A stretch of DNA of 64,000 nt from Polaribacter sp. Hel1_33_78 (GCF_900106075.1 NZ_LT629794.1:1468001-1532000), one strand, 5' to 3'. Shown: positions 25,288 to 34,424, counted from the first letter of the stretch. Numbers and translations: made by a program. Notes: a model not told the origin generated them from the letters alone.

Positions 25288-26226
25288 ATGATTAACAGAA
25301 GACATATTCGAGTTAAAGTAATGCAATCTGTATATGCTATGCAGCAATCTCATAATGACGATATCATTAGAGAAGAAAAATTTTTAAAACATAGTATTTT
25401 AAAAATGTTTGATTTGTACGTTTTAAACCTTCAACTTTTGGCTGAAGTTCAAAAATTAGCTGCAAAAAAAATGGCGCTAGCCAAAAATAAAATTCTTGCT
25501 ACAAAAGAAGATTTAAAACCCAATACTAAATTTATAGATAATAAAGTTATTAATGCAATTGCAGAAAGCATAAGTGTTGAAAGTTATATTGAGATGAATA
25601 ATCTTAAAAACTGGGAATTAAATGACGAGTATGTGAAAATTATTTTTGAAGAATTACAAAAAAGTGATTTATATAAAAAATATTTAGATACAGTTGAAGA
25701 TTCTTTTAAGGTAGACAAAGCTTTTGTTATTGATTTCTTTAAAGAAATTGTTGCTCCTAATCAAAAATTAGCAGAGTATTATGAAGGTGAGATGATTTCT
25801 TGGGTTGATGATATTCCTTTTGTTAATACTTGGGTTGTGAAATCTTTAAGTAAACATAAAGAAATTGCAATCTTTGTAGTGGGAAGTTTGTATAAAGATA
25901 AAAATGATGAAGATTTTGTTTCGGCATTATTTAAGAAAACGGTTTTAAAACAGAAAACTTACGAACAAGATATTGCAGAGAAAACTCCAAATTGGGAAAC
26001 TGATAGGATTGCGGATATAGACATGATTTTGATTAAAATGGCAATTTCCGAGTTTATTAATTTTCCGTCAATACCAACAAGGGTCACTATTAATGAGTAT
26101 ATAGAAATTTCTAAAGATTACTCTACAGAAAAAAGTAGTTATTTTATTAATGGAGTTTTAGATAAAGTGTCTAAAGAATTTATTAATAATAAAAGAATTG
26201 TTAAAATAGGCAGAGGCTTATTGTAA
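25288..26226 (+). CDS. nusB: Transcription antitermination factor NusB
   Basis: A 312-residue NusB of the long Bacteroidota form; the domain binds boxA RNA with S10 (NusE). It begins INRRHIRVKVMQSVYAMQQS, has a middle extension of about 150 residues, and the C-terminal NusB core contains IADIDMILIKMAISEF and NEYIEISKDYSTEKSSYFINGVLDKV. The GTG at 25252 would add twelve residues absent from the family and lies near the promoter, so ATG 25288 is preferred. It leads a cluster with DUF1573, yajC, ybbR and coaE, a common order in Bacteroidota. Confidence 0.93.
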   Translation: MINRRHIRVKVMQSVYAMQQSHNDDIIREEKFLKHSILKMFDLYVLNLQLLAEVQKLAAKKMALAKNKILATKEDLKPNTKFIDNKVINAIAESISVESYIEMNNLKNWELNDEYVKIIFEELQKSDLYKKYLDTVEDSFKVDKAFVIDFFKEIVAPNQKLAEYYEGEMISWVDDIPFVNTWVVKSLSKHKEIAIFVVGSLYKDKNDEDFVSALFKKTVLKQKTYEQDIAEKTPNWETDRIADIDMILIKMAISEFINFPSIPTRVTINEYIEISKDYSTEKSSYFINGVLDKVSKEFINNKRIVKIGRGLL

Positions 26227-26277
26227 ATTATTGTTTTAGTGAATTAATTTAGTATTTTTACCCAAAATTTAAACATC

Positions 26278-26754
26278 ATGAAAAAATTAACGATTTTGTT
26301 TGCATTTATTATTTCTGCGAACGTATTTGTCTCTTGTGCCGATGGTAATTCAAAAGCAACAGGAAAAATTAAAAAAGAAAATTTGACTAAAGCCAATTTT
26401 AGAGATACAGAAATTAAAAAAGGTACAGCTTCTATTTCTTTTGATAAGGAGGTTTACGATTTTGGTACTGTAAATGAAGGAGACTTTGTAGAAACCGTAT
26501 TTAAAGTAACCAATTCTGGTAAAACAGATTTAGTCATTACAAACGCAAAAGCATCTTGTGGTTGTACAGTTCCTTTATGGCCCAAAGAACCTATTAAACC
26601 AGGAGAAACGGGTGATGTAAAAGTAAGGTTCAATACAAGTGGGAAACCAAATAGACAACAAAAAACGGTAACTTTAACCACAAACACTGAAGCTGGAAGA
26701 GAGATTTTGACAATTAAAGGAATGGTTACACCAAAAGGAAAAAGACAAGTATGA
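26278..26754 (+). CDS. DUF1573 lipoprotein
   Basis: A 158-residue protein with a lipoprotein-like signal (hydrophobic stretch, then VFVSC with the lipobox Cys near residue 20). The mature part is a DUF1573 immunoglobulin-like domain: YDFGTVNEGDFVETVFKVTN, ASCGCTVP with a conserved CxC near residue 98, and GDVKVRFNT. Function is not settled. Its stop overlaps the yajC start by 4 bp. TTG 26231 and TATTTTTA 26253-26260, 19 bp apart, form a near-consensus promoter upstream. Confidence 0.88.
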   Translation: MKKLTILFAFIISANVFVSCADGNSKATGKIKKENLTKANFRDTEIKKGTASISFDKEVYDFGTVNEGDFVETVFKVTNSGKTDLVITNAKASCGCTVPLWPKEPIKPGETGDVKVRFNTSGKPNRQQKTVTLTTNTEAGREILTIKGMVTPKGKRQV

Positions 26755-27071
26755 TTTCAATAATAGTATTGCAATTCGATGCCGGAAGTTTATCTTCTAT
26801 GTTACCTTTTATAGCAATGATTGGCGTTTTATATTTTTTTATGATACGGCCACAAATGAATCGTCAGAAAAAAGAGAAATCTTTTCAGGCAGAAATAAAA
26901 AAAGGAACAAAAATTGTTACTTCTAGTGGTATTCATGGAAAAATTGTAGAATTAAATGCTGGGGATAACACGGTTACTATAGAAACAGGAGCCGGGAAAA
27001 TAAAATTTGAACGTTCTGCAATTTCAATGGAATTAAGTCAAAAATATGTAGCACCAGCCGTTAAAAAATAA
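26751..27071 (+). CDS. yajC: Preprotein translocase accessory subunit YajC
   Basis: A 106-residue YajC, part of the SecDF-YajC complex that assists Sec export. One membrane helix lies near residues 14-32 (MLPFIAMIGVLYFFM), followed by the family motif IRPQMNRQKKEKSF and a small soluble domain with GTKIVTSSGIHGKIVEL. It starts within the 4-bp overlap (ATGA) with DUF1573, so coupling is likely. A terminator follows. Confidence 0.95.
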   Translation: MISIIVLQFDAGSLSSMLPFIAMIGVLYFFMIRPQMNRQKKEKSFQAEIKKGTKIVTSSGIHGKIVELNAGDNTVTIETGAGKIKFERSAISMELSQKYVAPAVKK

Positions 27072-27091
27072 AGTATTTAAAATTTTACTAA

Positions 27092-27128
27092 GTGAGCTTT
27101 TCTTTAATTAGTGAAAGCTCATTTTTTT
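27092..27128 (+). terminator. Intrinsic terminator after yajC
   Basis: TGAGCTTTT (27093-27101) pairs with GAAAGCTCA (27113-27121), with one wobble pair, followed by eight T residues. Confidence 0.82.
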
Positions 27129-27174
27129 TGTTTATTACTTTTCATTAGATTGCAGATAAATTCAGAATTATTAG

Positions 27175-28107
27175 GTGAAAAATTTCAAAAAAATACCAAA
27201 AACCTTTATTAGTTTTTTAGTGGCTTCTTTTTTAATTTGGTTTCTAATTACTTTTTCTAAAGAGTACACTACAGTTATTACTTATGCAGTAAATTATAAA
27301 AATATTCCTCAAAATAAACTACTGCAAGAAACACCAATTAATAATATAGATATTACTGTAAAAGCATCTGGCTTTAAAATACTTAGATCTAAATTTAAAA
27401 ATAAAAAGATACAATTAGAAGCCTCTAAATTAAAAAGAAAAGGACATTCTAAATTTTATTTTTTAACTAAGAGTCAAGTGACTAAAATTCAAAAACAATT
27501 ACTTTTTGGAGTTGAATTGAAAGAGATTTTACAAGATACTATCTATTTAAATCTAGGAGTCTTAACTTCAAAAAGAGTAGCTGTAAAACCAAATTTAGAG
27601 ATTAATTATCATGTAGGTTATGATCTTTTAAATGAAATAAAAATTTCACCAGATTCAATCGTTATTTCTGGGCCAGAAGCTCAGGTAAAAAAAATTGACT
27701 ACTTAGAATTAAGTGAGTTAAAGTTAAATGATGTGAAATCTAATTTTTTAGAAGAAGTATCAGTTTTAAAATTAAATAATAATTTTAAGTATAGTGCACA
27801 AAAAATAACAATTTCGGGAAATGTAGATAAGTTTACAGAGGGTAAATTACAAATACCCTTTACAACTAAAAATCTTCCAAAAAATATTAATTTAACAACA
27901 CTTTCTGAAAAAGTAGAAGTTATTTTTGTGGTTGCGTTATCAAATTTTTCAAAAATATCTGAAGCATCTTTTAAGGTAGAATGTGATTACTTAATTTCTG
28001 AAAAGAATAACTTAGGGTATTTGATTCCTAAAGTTATTTTAGAACCAGTTTTTATTAAAAGTGTTAAAATTATTCCGAAAAAAATAGACTTCTTAATTCA
28101 AAAATAG
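27175..28107 (+). CDS. YbbR-like (CdaR-type) domain protein
   Basis: A 310-residue protein with one N-terminal membrane helix (TFISFLVASFLIWFLITF near residues 9-26) and YbbR repeats outside the membrane (for example SPDSIVISGPEAQVKKI near 160). In other phyla CdaR regulates the diadenylate cyclase CdaA; here no cyclase gene is adjacent, so that link is inference. The start is GTG 27175, followed by KNFKKIPKTF, typical of flavobacterial relatives. coaE follows after 3 bp. Confidence 0.85.
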   Translation: MKNFKKIPKTFISFLVASFLIWFLITFSKEYTTVITYAVNYKNIPQNKLLQETPINNIDITVKASGFKILRSKFKNKKIQLEASKLKRKGHSKFYFLTKSQVTKIQKQLLFGVELKEILQDTIYLNLGVLTSKRVAVKPNLEINYHVGYDLLNEIKISPDSIVISGPEAQVKKIDYLELSELKLNDVKSNFLEEVSVLKLNNNFKYSAQKITISGNVDKFTEGKLQIPFTTKNLPKNINLTTLSEKVEVIFVVALSNFSKISEASFKVECDYLISEKNNLGYLIPKVILEPVFIKSVKIIPKKIDFLIQK

Positions 28108-28110
28108 CTC

Positions 28111-28707
28111 ATGATAGTTGGTTTAACAGGTGGTATAGGAAGTGGGAAAACCACTGTTGCAAAACTCTTTTCAAAATTTAATGATGTAGCAATTTACATT
28201 GCTGATATTGAGGCGAAAAAACTAATGAACTCCTCAGAAATTATAAAAAAAAAACTAATCAAACAATTTGGAGAATCCTCTTTTGTAAATCAAAAATTGA
28301 ATAGAAATTATATTTCTGAAATTGTATTTAATGATAAAGAAAAATTATCAATTTTAAACGCAATTGTTCACCCAGAAGTTAAAAAACACTTTCAAGACTT
28401 TATTAAAAAAAATATTGATAAAACATATATTATTTACGAAAATGCCATTCTATTCGAAAGCGGAAGCAATCTACTTTGCGATTATATCATTACGGTTTAT
28501 GCGAATGTAAATACTAAAATTGAGCGTGTTATTTTACGAGATTCTTCCACAAAAGAAGTAGTTGAAAGCAGAATGAAGAATCAATGGAATGATTCAAAGA
28601 AAATAGTACAATCGAACTACATAATTTGTAACGAAAATCTTGATGAAACTAAAACTCAAGTAAATAAAATTCATAATATTTTAACAGAAAAACGTAGTTC
28701 TTTTTAA
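28111..28707 (+). CDS. coaE: Dephospho-CoA kinase
   Basis: A 198-residue kinase for the last step of coenzyme A synthesis. The N-terminal P-loop GLTGGIGSGKTT (residues 4-15), the IADIEAKKLM segment, NAIVHPEVKKHF near 90 and DYIITVYANVNTKIERVILRD near 130 match CoaE. The gene is in the ybbR transcript (3 bp gap). Confidence 0.95.
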   Translation: MIVGLTGGIGSGKTTVAKLFSKFNDVAIYIADIEAKKLMNSSEIIKKKLIKQFGESSFVNQKLNRNYISEIVFNDKEKLSILNAIVHPEVKKHFQDFIKKNIDKTYIIYENAILFESGSNLLCDYIITVYANVNTKIERVILRDSSTKEVVESRMKNQWNDSKKIVQSNYIICNENLDETKTQVNKIHNILTEKRSSF

Positions 28708-28721
28708 ATATCTTCAGTGAT

Positions 28722-28756
28722 TTTGTTAAAAAGGTCTTAAAATTGAAGTAAATTTG
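28722..28756 (+). promoter_or_regulatory. Predicted promoter of the two-component operon
   Basis: TTTG at 28722-28725 and TAAATTTG at 28749-28756, with a 23 bp gap. A second -7 box, TAACTTTG at 28799-28806, lies only 5 nt before the kinase ATG and could give a leaderless transcript. Confidence 0.55.
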
Positions 28757-28811
28757 CTAATCAACGTAAAAAACGTGAATTTAAAATTCTGAATAGCTTA
28801 ACTTTGATATT

Positions 28812-30380
28812 ATGGGCAAAAAAATATTTGTTCTTATTGTTTTATTAATGAGCATTTCCTTGATAGGAATTATTGCTGTTCAACTCTATTGGATTAATAA
28901 TGCAGTAGAAAGTAAGAAAGAACAATTTAAGAATGATGTTCAAAAATCATTGGGAAGTGTTTCGGAAAGAATTAATGAAAAAGAAAGGGATCTTTTCAAT
29001 AAAAAGTTTGAGGGGATTATTAAAAATGCAGTTTTAGCAAATGATGCTCAAATAAAAAGTTTATTTTTTCAAGAAATTGATACTACGAATAATCAAAAAA
29101 TTTCTTTTGGTTCTACAATTCTAGAGGAAAATTTTGAAATCCCAGCTGATTTTTTAGGTAGTGATTCTCTTATTTTTAAAAGAGTAACTGGTAAAAAAGA
29201 TTTTTTTCAATCCAGATTAATTAAAGGTCCAGATAATTTATTTTCTAATGTAGATGAAAAAAGATACTCCTTTACCAAAAGATTAACCAATATTGAAGAA
29301 AGTCAGTTTGCAGAATGGTTTAAAGATTATAACAGAATTAATCCAATTCATAAGAGATTAAACAATAGAGAGTTAAATGAGACGATAAAAGATGAATTAA
29401 AGAAAAGAGATATCAGTTTGGAGTTTAAATATGGTGTTTATAGTAAAGATGGTTTAGCAACAAAGTTAAAATCGGGTTATTACACAATAAATAAAAAAGA
29501 TAGTTATCCTTATCCATTATTTTATAATTCATCCAATGAACCAGAATATTTCTTGTATGTAACATTTCCAGAGAAGAATGAGCATATTCTTGGGGGCATT
29601 TCAAATATTTTATTGTTGTCGTTATTTTTTATTTTGATAATTATTATTGCCTTTTCAAGTTCATTATACCAACTAATTCAGCAGAAAAAAATATCAGAAA
29701 TTAAAACTGATTTTATAAATAATATGACGCATGAATTTAAAACGCCTATTGCTACAATTAATTTAGCTATTGATTCTATTAGAAATCCTAAAATTTTGAA
29801 TAATCAAGAAAAAGTTTTACGGTATATAGAAATGATTCGTGATGAAAATAAAAGGATGCATACACAAGTAGAAAATGTATTGCGTATTTCTAGATTAGAA
29901 AAAAATCAATTAGATATCAGTAAAGAAATGATTGATATCCACGACACGATAGAGGATGCGATTAGTCATGTTAGTTTGTTAGTTAATGATAGAAATGGAA
30001 CTATAGATACCCATTTTGAAGCGATCATTTCAGAGATTTCAGGTAATGAATTTCATTTAACTAATGTAATTGTAAACATGTTAGAAAATGCTATTAAATA
30101 TTCAAAAGAAAACCCTAGAATTGAAGTGTATACAGAAAGTACGAACAAGTTTTTTATCTTTAAAATTAAAGATAATGGAATTGGTATGGGTAAAGGAGCA
30201 CTCAAATTAGTTTTCGATAAATTTTATAGAGAACAAAAAGGAAATATACATGATGTAAAAGGTCATGGTTTAGGATTAGCGTACGTAAAAGAAATTGTAG
30301 AAAAACATCATGGAACAGTTTTTGTTGAGAGTGAAAAGGGAGCAGGAAGCATATTCACGGTAAAATTACCTTTAATTTAA
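28812..30380 (+). CDS. Sensor histidine kinase, RprX-like
   Basis: A 522-residue membrane kinase. One helix lies near residues 5-26, a periplasmic domain of about 235 residues follows, then a second helix near 264-284. The dimerisation box has the phospho-acceptor His in NNMTHEFKTPIAT (His 307). The ATP domain carries NMLENAIKYS (N box), KDNGIGMG (G1) and GHGLGLAYVKEIV (G2). No HAMP domain is evident. Architecture and the partner 12 bp downstream match the Bacteroidota RprX/RprY pair. The sensed signal is unknown. Confidence 0.92.
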   Translation: MGKKIFVLIVLLMSISLIGIIAVQLYWINNAVESKKEQFKNDVQKSLGSVSERINEKERDLFNKKFEGIIKNAVLANDAQIKSLFFQEIDTTNNQKISFGSTILEENFEIPADFLGSDSLIFKRVTGKKDFFQSRLIKGPDNLFSNVDEKRYSFTKRLTNIEESQFAEWFKDYNRINPIHKRLNNRELNETIKDELKKRDISLEFKYGVYSKDGLATKLKSGYYTINKKDSYPYPLFYNSSNEPEYFLYVTFPEKNEHILGGISNILLLSLFFILIIIIAFSSSLYQLIQQKKISEIKTDFINNMTHEFKTPIATINLAIDSIRNPKILNNQEKVLRYIEMIRDENKRMHTQVENVLRISRLEKNQLDISKEMIDIHDTIEDAISHVSLLVNDRNGTIDTHFEAIISEISGNEFHLTNVIVNMLENAIKYSKENPRIEVYTESTNKFFIFKIKDNGIGMGKGALKLVFDKFYREQKGNIHDVKGHGLGLAYVKEIVEKHHGTVFVESEKGAGSIFTVKLPLI

Positions 30381-30392
30381 AAAGTATACAAA

Positions 30393-31094
30393 ATGGGAAG
30401 TAAAAAGATTTTATTAGTAGAAGACGATCCAAATTTTGGAACCGTTTTAAAAGATTATTTGGCGTTAAACGATTATAATGTTACACACGCAAAAGATGGC
30501 ATAGAAGGTTTAATTATGTTTAAAAACAGTGATTATGATTTATGTATTTTAGATGTAATGATGCCTAGAAAAGATGGTTTTTCTTTAGCACAAGATATTA
30601 GAGGAACCAATAAAGAGGTACCAATTATTTTTTTAACCGCTAAAACATTAAAAGAAGATGTCTTAAAAGGATATTCTGTAGGTGCTGATGATTATCTAAA
30701 TAAACCTTTTGACTCTGAAGTTTTATTACATAAAATAAAAGCAATTTTACAGAGAAAAGATAGTGATAAATCTAAAGAATCAGAAGAATTTGAATTTAAT
30801 ATTGGTTCATTTTTCTTCAATTCTAAATTACGTCACTTGTCTATTGGTAAAGATGCAGAACCAATAAAGTTATCACCAAAGGAAAGTAAATTGTTGCGGA
30901 TGTTAGCGATTCATAAAAATGATTTAATGCCAAGAGAACTAGCATTAACTAAAATTTGGAGAGATGATAACTACTTTACTTCTAGAAGTATGGATGTTTA
31001 TATCGCAAAGCTTAGAAAGTACTTAAAAGTTGATGAGCATGTTGAAATTTTAAACATTCACGGAGAAGGATTTAGATTGGTAGATAAGTCCTAG
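30393..31094 (+). CDS. OmpR-family response regulator, RprY-like
   Basis: A 233-residue regulator. The receiver domain has acidic residues EDD near 10-12, phospho-acceptor Asp 54 (CILDVMMPRKDG), the conserved Thr (FLTAKT) and Lys (LNKPFD). A C-terminal winged helix follows (KLSPKESKLLRMLAIH, SRSMDVYIAKLRKYL, INIHGEGFRL-like end). It lies 12 bp after the histidine kinase gene and should be its partner. A strong terminator follows. Confidence 0.94.
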   Translation: MGSKKILLVEDDPNFGTVLKDYLALNDYNVTHAKDGIEGLIMFKNSDYDLCILDVMMPRKDGFSLAQDIRGTNKEVPIIFLTAKTLKEDVLKGYSVGADDYLNKPFDSEVLLHKIKAILQRKDSDKSKESEEFEFNIGSFFFNSKLRHLSIGKDAEPIKLSPKESKLLRMLAIHKNDLMPRELALTKIWRDDNYFTSRSMDVYIAKLRKYLKVDEHVEILNIHGEGFRLVDKS

Positions 31095-31112
31095 TAATTC
31101 AAAAATTTCTGT

Positions 31113-31155
31113 AAAAAAAACTCAACTTAATGTATTTTAAAGTTGAGTTTTTTTT
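31113..31155. terminator. Strong terminator after the two-component operon
   Basis: AAAAAAAACTCAACTT (31113-31128) pairs with its complement at 31140-31155, around an 11-nt loop. The right arm ends in a T run. Confidence 0.88.
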
Positions 31156-31168
31156 GTATTTTTAAAAT

Positions 31169-31789
31169 ATGGCAGAGTTCATAAAACTATATAATGACAA
31201 CCCAAATCAGAAGCAAATAGATAGGGTTGTTAAAATTTTAAAAAATGGTGGATTAATTATTTATCCAACAGATACTGTTTATGGATTAGGGTGTGATATT
31301 ACGAACTCAAAGGCCTTAGAAAAAATAGCACTTATTAAACGCGTTAAATTAGAAAAAGCTAATTTCTCTTTTGTTTGCAATGATTTAAGCCATTTGTCTG
31401 ATTATATAAAACAAATAGATTCGCCAACATTTAAACTTTTAAAGCGTGCTTTACCAGGGCCCTATACCTTTATATTGCCAGGAAGTAACAACCTTCCAAA
31501 AGCATTTAAAAAAAGAAAAACTGTGGGAATTCGAATTCCTGATAACAACATCGCAAGAGCTTTAGTACAAAGCTTAGGCAATCCTATCGTCTCGACTTCT
31601 ATTAGAGATGATGATGATGTTTTAGAATATACCACAGATCCAGAATTAATTTTTGAAAAATGGAATCATTTAGTGGACGTTGTCATTGATGGTGGCTTTG
31701 GAGACAATTATGCATCTACAATTATTGATTTAACAGATGGTTATCCAGAGGTAATTAGGGAAGGGAAAGGAAGTTTAGATATCTTATAA
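31169..31789 (+). CDS. L-threonylcarbamoyladenylate synthase (Sua5/YciO/YrdC family)
   Basis: A 206-residue YrdC-domain enzyme, making threonylcarbamoyl-AMP for the tRNA t6A modification. Conserved segments are GGLIIYPTDTVYGLGCD near residue 28, KRALPGPYTFIL near 92, RKTVGIRIPDN near 115 and NPIVSTSI near 138. There is no C-terminal Sua5 domain, so it is the short YciO/YrdC form. TATTTTTA (31157-31164) lies 4 nt before the ATG. Confidence 0.92.
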   Translation: MAEFIKLYNDNPNQKQIDRVVKILKNGGLIIYPTDTVYGLGCDITNSKALEKIALIKRVKLEKANFSFVCNDLSHLSDYIKQIDSPTFKLLKRALPGPYTFILPGSNNLPKAFKKRKTVGIRIPDNNIARALVQSLGNPIVSTSIRDDDDVLEYTTDPELIFEKWNHLVDVVIDGGFGDNYASTIIDLTDGYPEVIREGKGSLDIL

Positions 31790-31896
31790 TTCCAAGAATT
31801 AGTATAAAAACTATAATTAAGTCAAAAATTATTTCATTCTTAATTGAATTCATTAGAAGTATAGATTCACAAAAATTTTTCACAAAAAAAAAATAA

Positions 31897-32895
31897 TTAC
31901 TTCAGATCTTTAAATTTGCTTCTACCTAAAACAAAATATTGCCAAACGACACTTGTATGTAGATTATAATCTTCTTTTTTTAATAATTCTTTACGCTTTA
32001 TTAGAAAATTATTAAAATTTTTATAAAAGCTAAAATGTGCCTTAATAATGGCCCAAGTGTGAATTGGTCTTAATTCAACTATAAACTTTATTCCGGCAAT
32101 GCCATCTAAAAGTAAACGTGAAAAAATTACAAATAAAAACCATTTTTTGGGTACATTCTTCACCACATTTAATAAACTATTTCTAAAATTTAAGAATGTT
32201 TTATGCGGATTAGCTCCTTGTAAAGTTGCACCTCCAACATGGTAAACAGTAGATTTTCCAACATATTTTATTTTGTGGCCTATATTTTGAGTTCTCCAAC
32301 ATAAATCAATTTCTTCTTGATGTGCAAAATAATCTTCATCAAAACCTTTCAATGTGTGATACACTTGAGAGCGTATAAATAAACAAGCACCAGAAGCCCA
32401 GAATATATCTTTTACATCGTTAAATTGACCTTTATCTGTTTCTAAATGATTAAAAACTCGTCCTCTGCAATAAGGATAGCCATATAAATCTATAAAACCA
32501 CCACCAGCCCCCGCATATTCAAACTTAGTTTTATCTTTAAAGTCTAATATTTTTGGTTGAATAATAGCTACTTTTTCATCAACTTTAAAAACCTCAATAA
32601 TTGGTTTCAACCAATTTTTTGTAACTTCTATATCTGAATTTAAAAGACAATAAATATCTGCATCAATAGATTTTAAAGCATCATTATAACCTTTTGCATA
32701 GCCACCATTTATAGCATTTTCAACAATTTTAATTGATGGAAAGAACGCTCTAACATAATTAATTGACGAATCTGTGGAGGCATTGTCTGCTAAATAAATA
32801 TCAGCTTCTTGCGAACTAAAGTTTACCACCGATGGCAAGAACTGTTCTAACAGTTTTTGGCCATTCCAATTTAATATGACAATTGCTATTCTCAA
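31897..32895 (-). CDS. Family 2 glycosyltransferase
   Basis: A 332-residue GT2 enzyme of the rhamnosyltransferase-like type. IAIVILNWNGQKLLEQFLPS marks the nucleotide-sugar site, ADNASTD near 36-42, a LLNSDIEV acidic motif near 88, and FWASGACLFIRS and DEDYFAHQEEIDLCWR near 165-200 are typical. The start is TTG 32895: no in-frame ATG precedes it, and the N-terminus fits relatives. It should act at the cytoplasmic side of the membrane in surface glycan synthesis. The sugar is unknown and no polysaccharide cluster is adjacent. Confidence 0.9.
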   Translation of the reverse strand: MRIAIVILNWNGQKLLEQFLPSVVNFSSQEADIYLADNASTDSSINYVRAFFPSIKIVENAINGGYAKGYNDALKSIDADIYCLLNSDIEVTKNWLKPIIEVFKVDEKVAIIQPKILDFKDKTKFEYAGAGGGFIDLYGYPYCRGRVFNHLETDKGQFNDVKDIFWASGACLFIRSQVYHTLKGFDEDYFAHQEEIDLCWRTQNIGHKIKYVGKSTVYHVGGATLQGANPHKTFLNFRNSLLNVVKNVPKKWFLFVIFSRLLLDGIAGIKFIVELRPIHTWAIIKAHFSFYKNFNNFLIKRKELLKKEDYNLHTSVVWQYFVLGRSKFKDLK

Positions 32896-32900
32896 GGCCT

Positions 32901-32908
32901 CAAATTTA
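32901..32908 (-). promoter_or_regulatory. Predicted -7 box immediately before the glycosyltransferase start
   Basis: The minus strand reads TAAATTTG, 5 nt before the TTG start. No -33 TTG at the usual distance. The mRNA may begin at or very near the start codon. Confidence 0.4.
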
Positions 32909-32961
32909 CATTTTATAAATTAGTTTACGGCTAAAGTTGTCTTAATAAAAAGGATGATTTA

Positions 32962-33405
32962 CTATTTATAATGTGGAATATCTTTTAAGAAAATATAGGT
33001 TTCATTTTTAAAATCCATTTTACAGTAAAAATGTTCTAAACCGTTGGTAAGAATCAAATAATTGGCTCTTAATTTTAAATTATAACGAGCAATTTGATCA
33101 AAAGTATTTTGAGTTATTTTTATGGAAGGAGCTTTACATTCAACAATAATTTCAGGTTTTCCATCTGTATTAAAAATTAAAATATCACTTCTTTTTTTTA
33201 AATTATTGATGGTTAATTGTTTTTCAAGAGCAATTAAGGTAACTGGATATTTCTTTTCTTCAATTAAAAAATAAACAAAATGTTGACGAACCCATTCTTC
33301 TGGAGTTAAAACTATATATTTTTTCCTTAATTTATCAAAAATAAGCATCTTATTTTCGCTACTTTTGAGTTTGAAATTATAAGTTGGTAGATTGAGTTTT
33401 TGCAT
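32962..33405 (-). CDS. HsdR_N-domain (PD-(D/E)xK nuclease-like) protein
   Basis: About 147 residues, made almost only of the domain found at the N-terminus of type I restriction HsdR. The PD-(D/E)xK core is visible: Asp in RSDILIF near 77, then IIVECKAP near 90 with the ExK pair, and a Gln in FDQIARYN. No helicase or methylase genes are adjacent, so it is not part of a restriction system. The family sits beside holA in many Bacteroidota. The TTG at 33408 is followed by ATG 33405, which is preferred. Function unknown. Confidence 0.85.
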   Translation of the reverse strand: MQKLNLPTYNFKLKSSENKMLIFDKLRKKYIVLTPEEWVRQHFVYFLIEEKKYPVTLIALEKQLTINNLKKRSDILIFNTDGKPEIIVECKAPSIKITQNTFDQIARYNLKLRANYLILTNGLEHFYCKMDFKNETYIFLKDIPHYK

Positions 33406-33409
33406 CAAT

Positions 33410-33417
33410 CAAAAGTA
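33410..33417 (-). promoter_or_regulatory. Predicted -7 box 4 nt before the HsdR_N gene
   Basis: The minus strand reads TACTTTTG, a perfect match, with ATG 33405 four bases later. No TTG at the -33 position. It falls within the 17-bp divergent gap with holA. Confidence 0.4.
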
Positions 33418-33422
33418 AGAAA

Positions 33423-34424
33423 ATGAACGAAATTAGAAACATTGTTTCAGAGATAAAGAAGGGAAATATAAAACCTATCTATTTTTTAATGGGTGAAGAA
33501 CCTTATTACATTGATAAAATTTCTGATTTTATTGAAGAAAATATTTTAGATGAGGCAGAAAAAGGCTTTAATCAGCAGGTTATGTATGGTAGAGATTCTA
33601 GTATAGAAGATATTGTTTCTTCCGCTAAACGCTTCCCAATGATGGCGGAAAGACAGGTTTTAATCGTTAAAGAAGCACAGGATTTAAGCAGAAGTATTGA
33701 AAAATTAGTTTCGTATGCAGAAAACCCGCAACCAACAACTGTTTTAGTTTTAAATTATAAATATAAAAAACTTGATAAACGTAAAAAATTGCACAAAGCA
33801 ATTGCAAAATCAGGATTAATTTATGAAAGTAAAAAGTTATACGAGAATCAAGTTTCAGATTGGATCCGAAGAGTTTTAAGTGGAAAAAAATATCAAATTG
33901 AATTAAAAGCGGCACAAATGTTAGTGGAGTTTTTAGGAACTGATTTAAGTAAAATTTCTAATGAATTAGACAAGTTAATGTTAATTTTACCGAAAGAAAC
34001 TATTATTGACGATAAGCATATAGAAGATAATATTGGTATTTCTAAAGACTTTAATAATTTTGAATTGCGAAAAGCAGTAGGAGAGAAGAATATTGTTAAA
34101 TCGAATAGAATTATTAATTATTTTGCTGAAAACCCTAAGAATAACCCATTGGTAATGACAATTTCTTTGTTAAATAGTTTTTTTACACAACTTTTATTGT
34201 TTCATGGATTACAAGATAAATCTAAAAGTTCTGTTGCAAAAACATTGGGTGTAAATCCTTATTTCGTAGATGAGTATTTTTTAGCTGCTAGAAATTATCC
34301 AATGCGCAAAGTTGCACAAGTTATTGCTTTTTTAAGAGAAGCAGATATTAAAAGTAAAGGAGTTGGGGCTCATCAATCTCATAAAGATATTTTAAAAGAA
34401 TTACTTTTTAAAATTTTACATTAA
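33423..34424 (+). CDS. holA: DNA polymerase III subunit delta
   Basis: A 333-residue clamp-loader delta subunit. Family features are KPIYFLMGEEPYYIDKI near residues 17-33, a Walker-A-less AAA+ core, ENQVSDWIRRVL near 143, and the helical C-terminal collar with NPYFVDEYFLAARNY near 275. It opens the sliding clamp. Start at ATG 33423 in the 17-bp divergent gap with the HsdR_N gene. Confidence 0.93.
   Translation: MNEIRNIVSEIKKGNIKPIYFLMGEEPYYIDKISDFIEENILDEAEKGFNQQVMYGRDSSIEDIVSSAKRFPMMAERQVLIVKEAQDLSRSIEKLVSYAENPQPTTVLVLNYKYKKLDKRKKLHKAIAKSGLIYESKKLYENQVSDWIRRVLSGKKYQIELKAAQMLVEFLGTDLSKISNELDKLMLILPKETIIDDKHIEDNIGISKDFNNFELRKAVGEKNIVKSNRIINYFAENPKNNPLVMTISLLNSFFTQLLLFHGLQDKSKSSVAKTLGVNPYFVDEYFLAARNYPMRKVAQVIAFLREADIKSKGVGAHQSHKDILKELLFKILH

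Noticed and set aside
32962-33405. Type I restriction-modification locus
   Set aside because: Only an HsdR_N-like domain is present; no HsdM, HsdS or helicase part is near.
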